From contig NZ_CALDDG010000006.1 of NCBI RefSeq assembly GCF_937936435.1, forward strand, positions 1 to 14,141: 14,141 nucleotides of DNA. Direction: 5' to 3'. The position numbers and the translations under genes are program-made. The DNA is from an uncultured Sulfuricurvum sp. Lineage in GTDB: Bacteria; Campylobacterota; Campylobacteria; Campylobacterales; Sulfurimonadaceae. Below, piece after piece: positions 13,427 to 14,141 of the stretch (position 1 is its first letter; each line of letters starts with the position of its first letter). The notes below the pieces were generated by a model. The model was not told where the DNA came from and searched no databases. It was given only the letters and a program-made list of their open reading frames with translations.

Positions 13427-13795
13427 TTACTTTGTGGCCGAGCCGACAGTTTTCTTTTTACCTTTGCGTGTACGTGCATTGGTTTTAGTTTTTTGACCAC
13501 GGCATGGAAGACCTTTACGATGACGAAGACCACGGTAAGAACCGAGATCCATCAAAGCTTTAATATCCATTGCAACTTGTTTACGAAGGTCACCTTCAAC
13601 AACGACATTTTGACGAATTTCTTTGGCAAGTGTTGCCGCATCATCTTCGCTTAGCTCGTATACACGTTTGTTGTAATCGAGTCCGGTCGCATCCAAAATT
13701 TTGCGTGAAGTATGTAAACCGATACCATAGATATAAGTTAATGCATACTCCAAACGTTTTTTCTTAGGTAAGTCCACACCAGCAATACGTGCCAT
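13427..13795 (-). CDS. rpsM: 30S ribosomal protein S13
   Basis: This 122-residue protein of the 30S head contacts the 50S subunit and P-site tRNA. It opens with ARIAGVDLPKKKRLEYALTYIYGIG, contains the SYRGLRHRKGLPCRGQ and TKTNARTRKG segments that bind 16S rRNA, and ends in a Lys-rich tail that reaches the P site. The length is normal. Its ATG is 2 nt after the rpmJ stop, and its ribosome site (AAGGA) lies within the rpmJ end, so the two are likely coupled. Confidence 0.98.
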   Translation of the reverse strand: MARIAGVDLPKKKRLEYALTYIYGIGLHTSRKILDATGLDYNKRVYELSEDDAATLAKEIRQNVVVEGDLRKQVAMDIKALMDLGSYRGLRHRKGLPCRGQKTKTNARTRKGKKKTVGSATK

Positions 13796-13797
13796 GC

Positions 13798-13911
13798 TTA
13801 TCCTTGTCTTTGTTTATGTTTTGGGGTTTTGCAGATTACGCGAACAATTCCCTTGCGTTTGATGATTTTGCAATCATCGCACATTTTCTTCACTGAAGAA
13901 CGTACTTTCAT
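13798..13911 (-). CDS. rpmJ: 50S ribosomal protein L36
   Basis: This 37-residue protein is the smallest bacterial ribosomal protein. The minus-strand reading starts MKVRSSVKKMCDDCKIIKRK and ends TPKHKQRQG. Cys11, Cys14, Cys27 and His32 form the zinc site (CxxC, x12, C, x4, H), so this is the zinc-binding form and not the zinc-free paralogue. It is a short gene easily missed by length cut-offs. GGAG lies 8 nt before the ATG. It heads the operon rpmJ-rpsM-rpsK-rpsD-rpoA-rplQ, and the 230 bp upstream hold no recognisable gene (no infA or secY within view). Confidence 0.97.
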   Translation of the reverse strand: MKVRSSVKKMCDDCKIIKRKGIVRVICKTPKHKQRQG

Positions 13912-14035
13912 CGGTAGGCTCCGTTGATTTAAGTCACTCGCTTCTCGTAGGTTGACCGCAGTCTAACCAATACTTGTAACTACGCTGAACGCAGTTATAA
14001 ACATTCAATTCTATTTGTCCGAGAGGGCAAAGTGG
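13912..14035 (-). promoter_or_regulatory. Structured leader of the rpmJ/alpha ribosomal operon
   Basis: This gene-free leader of about 124 nt carries two tandem stem-loops in the operon sense. The first (13997 to 13977) has an 8-bp stem TAACTGCG/CGTAGTTA with one G-U pair and a TTCAG loop. The second (13968 to 13950) has GGTT(A)GAC/GTCAACC with a TGCG loop and one bulged A. Both contain ACTGCG(T/G)TCA. CGTAG in the first stem (13984 to 13980) could also pair with CTACG after the second (13950 to 13946), an alternative or pseudoknot pairing. An autoregulatory site for a ribosomal protein such as S4 is an inference; the base-pairing is directly visible. Confidence 0.45.
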
Positions 14036-14041
14036 ACGCGT

Positions 14042-14047
14042 ATAATA
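14042..14047 (-). promoter_or_regulatory. Possible -10 box for the rpmJ operon
   Basis: TATTAT on the minus strand, with AT-rich DNA upstream (TTAATAAAAGTTT), would place the start near 14035 and give a leader of about 124 nt. The plus strand of the same site reads TATAAT (14041-14046), so a divergent promoter cannot be excluded. No -35 is evident on either strand. Confidence 0.35.
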
Positions 14048-14141
14048 CATCACACAAGGTTAAACTTTTATTAAGTATAAAGGAGGAAGGGGGAAAGAAC
14101 CCCATAGATCATACGATGCGTATCATATACGGCAACTCTAA
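14048..14141. other. Gene-free right edge with purine tract and near-palindrome
   Basis: No gene is recognised here. There is a 21-nt all-purine run (14079-14099). Inside it GGGG/CCCC (14090-14093 and 14100-14103) can pair; on the minus strand this short GC stem is followed by a pyrimidine run, CUUCCUCCUUU, which could weakly terminate a transcript entering from beyond the window. A near-palindrome ATCATACG-ATG-CGTATCAT (14108-14126, 7 of 8 pairs) follows and could be an operator. Confidence 0.3.

Noticed and set aside
14116..14141. Start of a plus-strand gene (ATG at 14116, reading MRIIYGNS)
   Set aside because: AAGGAGG is about 29 nt away, no closer ribosome site exists, the frame is cut by the window edge, and the ATG is the centre of a near-palindrome. 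There is not enough to call a gene.
1..14141. CRISPR array, transposon, prophage, toxin-antitoxin or new defence system
   Set aside because: No regularly spaced repeats, transposase, integrase, terminal inverted repeats or paired small toxin/antitoxin genes were seen. All protein genes but the TPR and radical SAM genes have a clear housekeeping family.

Overview
The window is a compact, gene-dense piece of chromosome from a member of the Campylobacterota (Epsilonproteobacteria), most likely a Sulfurimonas/Sulfuricurvum-type organism. This rests on the protein sequences (PanD, MurE and the split alpha operon look epsilon-type), the mid-40s GC feel, and promoters with good TATAAT boxes but mostly no clear -35. 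The genus is an inference. Almost everything is on the minus strand, so transcription reads from high to low coordinates.

From the right end, a 230-bp gene-free stretch (13912-14141) holds the leader of a ribosomal operon. It contains two tandem stem-loops and a possible promoter. It is followed by rpmJ-rpsM-rpsK-rpsD-rpoA-rplQ (13911 down to 10993), the alpha operon with L36 at its head. Small stem-loops sit at or beside the stop codons of rpsD, rpoA and rplQ.

Next comes a three-gene group: a NifU C-terminal-domain scaffold, a TPR protein and murE (10863 down to 8663). It covers Fe-S cluster delivery, an uncharacterised helper and peptidoglycan precursor synthesis. A composite hairpin and a promoter-like box then precede a second operon, fdx-panD-ispA-tkt-trmH (8538 down to 4232). 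This encodes a [2Fe-2S] ferredoxin, beta-alanine synthesis for pantothenate/CoA, prenyl diphosphate synthesis, transketolase, and a SpoU-type RNA 2'-O-methyltransferase. Gaps inside it are -1 to 42 bp.

One gene, a 107-residue thioredoxin-like protein (3925-4248), lies on the plus strand. It is wedged 12 bp from the divergent radical SAM gene and overlaps the convergent trmH by 17 bp. The left part has a radical SAM/SPASM gene overlapping corA (Mg2+ channel), then a Ca2+/H+ antiporter gene coupled to yaaA (peroxide stress protein). At the edge is a truncated tRNA-Thr(UGU) with a textbook promoter.

I see no mobile elements, CRISPR arrays, phage genes or toxin-antitoxin pairs. The window is essentially housekeeping. 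The points worth a second look are the alpha-operon leader structure, the stop-codon stem-loops, and the tightly wedged plus-strand thioredoxin gene.
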